Below are positions 60,999 through 64,000 of a stretch of 64,000 bases of DNA, piece by piece. The notes below the pieces were generated by a model. That model saw nothing but the letters and a program-made list of their open reading frames with translations, was not told where the DNA came from and ran no database searches. A program made the translations under genes and the position numbers. Positions within the stretch are counted from its first letter, which is position 1; each line of letters opens with the position of its first letter. Origin of the DNA: Pseudozyma flocculosa PF-1 (lineage: Eukaryota; Basidiomycota; Ustilaginomycetes; Ustilaginales; Ustilaginaceae); contig NW_006920879.1 in assembly GCF_000417875.1 (NCBI RefSeq), positions 2,130 through 66,129 on the forward strand, in the 5' to 3' direction.

Positions 60999-63998
60999 CT
61001 ACCGATCAAACGCCAGTTCAACTTGCCAGGTCGACTCGGCCCGCCCGCCTTCACCCGGGCAGAGGAACGGGTGGCTGCGGCTACCGGCCAGCGCTTCGAG
61101 GTCGACGGTGACGATGGCCGTCTCCCAGCCCGCCTCGGCATCGCGACGCGGGGGCGGGCAGACGAGACCCTCCTCGACCATGCGCATCTGCACGATGCCC
61201 TCGCGCTCCAGCACGTCGAGCTCGTCGACCTTGACGCGGAACGTGCGCAGCCGCTCGGCAGAGGCGCGCACCACGAAGCCCACCAGGCCGGCAAAGAGGA
61301 GCTCAATGCTGTATCGCAGCCGTTCCGCATTGGCAGAGTCCACCTCGCTGGCCGCCTCAGCACCGGCCTCGGACTCGACCTCGACCTCAACCTCGTCGCT
61401 GGCCAGTGCGGCACCGGCGATGGGCATCTCGAGCATCATGCCCGCCCACGACAACGGGTTGATGGCCGTCTTGAGCGTCGAGAGCGGATGGCGCAGCGTC
61501 CTCCGGCCAGCGCCGAGACCCAGCGTGATCAGGGGCAGGTACGCCTCCCGAGCGCCGTCCATGTCGCTGCGGGATCGCGGCACCACCAGCCGCCCGACCC
61601 CGGATCGTAGGCGCAGCAGGGCGCCAGTCAGAACTCCGTGCCGCGGAAGCTGGTCGCTGCCCGCGGCGCTCACGTCGGCCCCGGAGGCAGGCCGCCTGCG
61701 CGTGGTCGACTTGCCGCTTCCCAGGCCGAACAGGAGCGTCTGGAACATGGTGTTGATGCCGAGCAGCAGCATGATGCGCACCGCGTCCCACCTCGACTGG
61801 CCCAGGGCGAGCACCTTGGAGAGCGGCGGCTGTTCGTCTGAGCCCTGCGTCGACGTCGTGGCGATCGGAGACGCGGCCGGAGCGGCGGCGACGGCGGCGG
61901 CGGTGCTGCCCTCTTGGGCCCTTCCGCTGAGCTCGTGGAACATGCCCGGCGCCGCCATGGCATGGATGCCGTTGAACTTGTCGACCAGGCCGAGGCACCC
62001 GAGCGAGACCTCGCCGCCCGATCGGAGGGGCGCCACCACGAGGCTGTCGTGTCCGGCACGGGGCAGGCCGACGAGCAGCAGCGGATCGTGCTGCCCTCGA
62101 GGATCTTGCAGCTGGGCCTGGCTCAGCACGGCCGTCGCTCCAGTCGATGGGCGATAGATGGCGAGGTCATCGCCGCGACCCACGCCGACCTGCAGTTCCG
62201 CCAGCACCGACGGGCTGATGAGGTCAAGCGACTCGGCATCGGCGCCACGAGCGTTCCAGAGACCGATGCTCGCCGCATCTGCCGCAGCGTTCCTCGAGCA
62301 CAGCTTCAGCGCGGGACCGGGCCCGTCGGCCACGAGCTCCTGGAAGAGGGCGCTCGAGAGGGGTCGGGCTGGCTCGCTCGCCTGCACCGTGCGCAGCTGT
62401 CCACGCTTGTCGTGCGCCAGCAGCTTCGACACGCTCGCCTCGCTCGAGGGCGAGGGCGACCAGGGGCCCTCGGAGATCCAAAGCTTGGCGTCCGAGTAGG
62501 CGCGGAACGAGGCGTGGTACGACGCCCAGTCCTCGCCGCACGTCGACCGACACTTGGACGAGAACATGTCGGCGTCGGCACGCAGCTCGCCGCCCGCCAC
62601 CAGCAGCGAGTTGTACGCGTTGTGGACGAGGTGGTGGCGGTGCGCCTCGGGAATGTCGGGGAAGAAGTCGTCGGTGACCCTGAGGCTGGTCGGGGCATCG
62701 TGGAGGGCGCCGCCGTTGCTGCCGCCGCCGAGCAGGAGCGTCCTGGCGCTGTTGGTCGTCGCCGAGCTGCCCGACATCGAATGGATGATGCTGCCAGGCC
62801 CCATGTAGCGGAGCGCGGCCGCCTGCATGGCCTCAAAGGCCGACTTGGCAGAGACGCCGCACATCTCGCCCTGCTTGTGCGGGACGATCCAGTCCCACTC
62901 GGCCTGTGCATCGACCTTGACAAAGTCGATGCCCGCCTGGCGGAGCGCGGCAAAGGTGCGGGACCAGAAGGCGTCGTTGGCGTCGTCGGAGGCGGGCACC
63001 AGCCACTTTCGCTGCGCCTCGCGAAAGGGATCGTGGACGTCGACTTCGGCCAGACCGCCCTGGAGCTGAGTCGCAATCTCGCCGCCGGCCTCGAGGCCGT
63101 CCCAGTAGCCGGCCAGCGTCATCCAGCAGCCGACGTGCTGCAGCGCGGGGAAGCGGCGCCGCAGATGGGCCACGTAGAGGCCGAGGACCGTCGAGTCCTC
63201 GCCCGACGCAGCCGCCGCGCGAGCCTCGTCGACGTCGAGCATCTCGGCGGCCATCCTGCCGCTCTTGAGGCTGCCGCGGTGGGAGCGGTCGTCGGAGTGG
63301 TAGGCGACATCCTGCCAGCCGTCGTCGATCAGCACCGAGGTGATGCAGCCGGCGCCGAAGCTGGCCTCGAGGTCCTCGATGGCAGTCACGACCTTGGAGA
63401 GGAAAGGCCGTCGATCCTCGGTGCCCATGGCCTCCCACGTGCAGAACCCCAGCCCTGTCTTTGGATCCAGCGGTCTCGAGCCTGCAAAGCGCGAGTGACC
63501 CTCTCCGTCACCCCGTAGGACGGCGGAGGCATCTACGCGCAGGCCCATCGCGGACTCGTAGGTCGGCGGCAGGGAGTCAAAGGACTCTTGGGTCAGGTTC
63601 GAGGCGACCGAGCTGGACGCCGGCAGCCCGGCCGACGCACCTTCGGACGACTCGTCGGACGAAGACGACGACGTCGATCCTGCTTCGGTGTCGAGGGACG
63701 CGGCGCTGGCCGAGGTGAGGATGGAAGAGTAGCCGCCGTCGCGGCCGAGCAGCACCGACACGTCTTTGCGCTCGTCCTGCGCGTGGACCGACTCCTGGCT
63801 GAGGATCCGGGCGGCGCGTCGGCACGCCTCCATGACTTCGACAGCGCAGGCCCGAGGTCCAGTCGCGAAAGCCACCTTGGCGGTCCCGTCGGAGCGCCGC
63901 GTCGCGCGGCAGCAGAGCGAGTACTGGCCATCAGCGGCCGAGGGGTGGCGCGATCGCGTCAAATCCCACAGCCGGTCCGGGTCGCTGATGGCCGGCAT
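60999..63998 (-). CDS. Raffinose-synthase/Sip1-like GH36 family glycoside hydrolase, 5' end at window edge
   Basis: A member of the GH36 'raffinose synthase or seed imbibition Sip1' family, which acts on alpha-galactosides; fungal members are mostly alpha-galactosidase-like and poorly characterised. An open frame of 999 residues without introns. Signatures: GLGFCTWEAMG (about 182-192), CITSVLIDDGWQD (about 218-230), DFVKVDAQAEWDW with the nucleophile Asp (about D363), and SLRVTDDFFPD with the acid/base Asp (about 443-444). Then come the C-terminal beta domain (SLGCLGLVDKFNGI) and an extra tail with an acidic VEVEVESEAGAEA stretch and a hydrophobic LLFAGLVGFVV segment. The ATG at 63998 is two bases from the window end, and less N-terminal beta-sandwich is visible than usual, so the true start probably lies outside. 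Substrate is not inferable. Confidence 0.9.
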   Translation of the reverse strand: MPAISDPDRLWDLTRSRHPSAADGQYSLCCRATRRSDGTAKVAFATGPRACAVEVMEACRRAARILSQESVHAQDERKDVSVLLGRDGGYSSILTSASAASLDTEAGSTSSSSSDESSEGASAGLPASSSVASNLTQESFDSLPPTYESAMGLRVDASAVLRGDGEGHSRFAGSRPLDPKTGLGFCTWEAMGTEDRRPFLSKVVTAIEDLEASFGAGCITSVLIDDGWQDVAYHSDDRSHRGSLKSGRMAAEMLDVDEARAAAASGEDSTVLGLYVAHLRRRFPALQHVGCWMTLAGYWDGLEAGGEIATQLQGGLAEVDVHDPFREAQRKWLVPASDDANDAFWSRTFAALRQAGIDFVKVDAQAEWDWIVPHKQGEMCGVSAKSAFEAMQAAALRYMGPGSIIHSMSGSSATTNSARTLLLGGGSNGGALHDAPTSLRVTDDFFPDIPEAHRHHLVHNAYNSLLVAGGELRADADMFSSKCRSTCGEDWASYHASFRAYSDAKLWISEGPWSPSPSSEASVSKLLAHDKRGQLRTVQASEPARPLSSALFQELVADGPGPALKLCSRNAAADAASIGLWNARGADAESLDLISPSVLAELQVGVGRGDDLAIYRPSTGATAVLSQAQLQDPRGQHDPLLLVGLPRAGHDSLVVAPLRSGGEVSLGCLGLVDKFNGIHAMAAPGMFHELSGRAQEGSTAAAVAAAPAASPIATTSTQGSDEQPPLSKVLALGQSRWDAVRIMLLLGINTMFQTLLFGLGSGKSTTRRRPASGADVSAAGSDQLPRHGVLTGALLRLRSGVGRLVVPRSRSDMDGAREAYLPLITLGLGAGRRTLRHPLSTLKTAINPLSWAGMMLEMPIAGAALASDEVEVEVESEAGAEAASEVDSANAERLRYSIELLFAGLVGFVVRASAERLRTFRVKVDELDVLEREGIVQMRMVEEGLVCPPPRRDAEAGWETAIVTVDLEALAGSRSHPFLCPGEGGRAESTWQVELAFDR

Positions 63999-64000
63999 GA

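Overview
The window is GC-rich nuclear DNA from a fungus, most likely a basidiomycete and plausibly Ustilaginomycotina (smut relatives). The evidence is an intron-containing tRNA-Lys, short GTGAGT/GTAAGT...CAG introns of about 80-290 nt, eukaryote-only genes (syntaxin-18/Ufe1, ALG12, FAM50/XAP5, NUR1, MCM6, RRP15, phospholipase D1, PEX4, a CreB/Ubp9-type deubiquitinase), and long Ser/Ala-rich low-complexity proteins. The lineage below Basidiomycota is inference. Because of the GC content, many long antisense open frames exist; they are shadows and are not annotated.

Layout: tRNA-Lys(UUU) at 121-227; UFE1/syntaxin-18 (minus, 777-2299); ALG12 (minus, 2775-5340); a DUF3435-like tyrosine recombinase with C-terminal zinc fingers (minus, 5846-9450) whose frame breaks twice; a repeat-rich spacer with a (GA)n array and a 20-N gap (9451-12682); FAM50/XAP5 (plus, 12683-14478, seven exons); a very large disordered coiled-coil protein (minus, 14791 to about 25396, with a 667-N gap); a gene-poor island (about 25.4-31.6 kb); a TTP-type tandem CCCH protein (plus, 32144-34125) with an in-frame TAG; NUR1 (minus, 34600-36498, six exons); MCM6 (plus, 38935-42052); mitochondrial succinyl-CoA ligase beta LSC2 (minus, 42606-43886); RRP15 (plus, 44701-46011); PLD1 (plus, 47428-53518); PEX4 (minus, 53770-54382); a CreB/Ubp9-type USP (minus, 55100-59096); and a GH36 raffinose-synthase/Sip1-like protein reaching the right edge (minus, 60999-63998).

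Most genes are ordinary housekeeping genes and do not form one pathway, though ALG12 and Ufe1 both serve the ER, and PEX4 and the USP both belong to the ubiquitin system. The unusual content is the recombinase gene with a possible slippery site at its first frame break, an amber codon inside an otherwise intact CCCH reading frame, a 14-nt microexon that carries the catalytic cysteine box of the deubiquitinase, a dispersed non-coding repeat whose blocks are permuted between copies, and a 6-kb gene-poor island with recurrent AT-rich GTGCATAT-like elements. Exon joins were worked out by hand from splice-site sequence and frame closure. All multi-exon models except those flagged close in frame.
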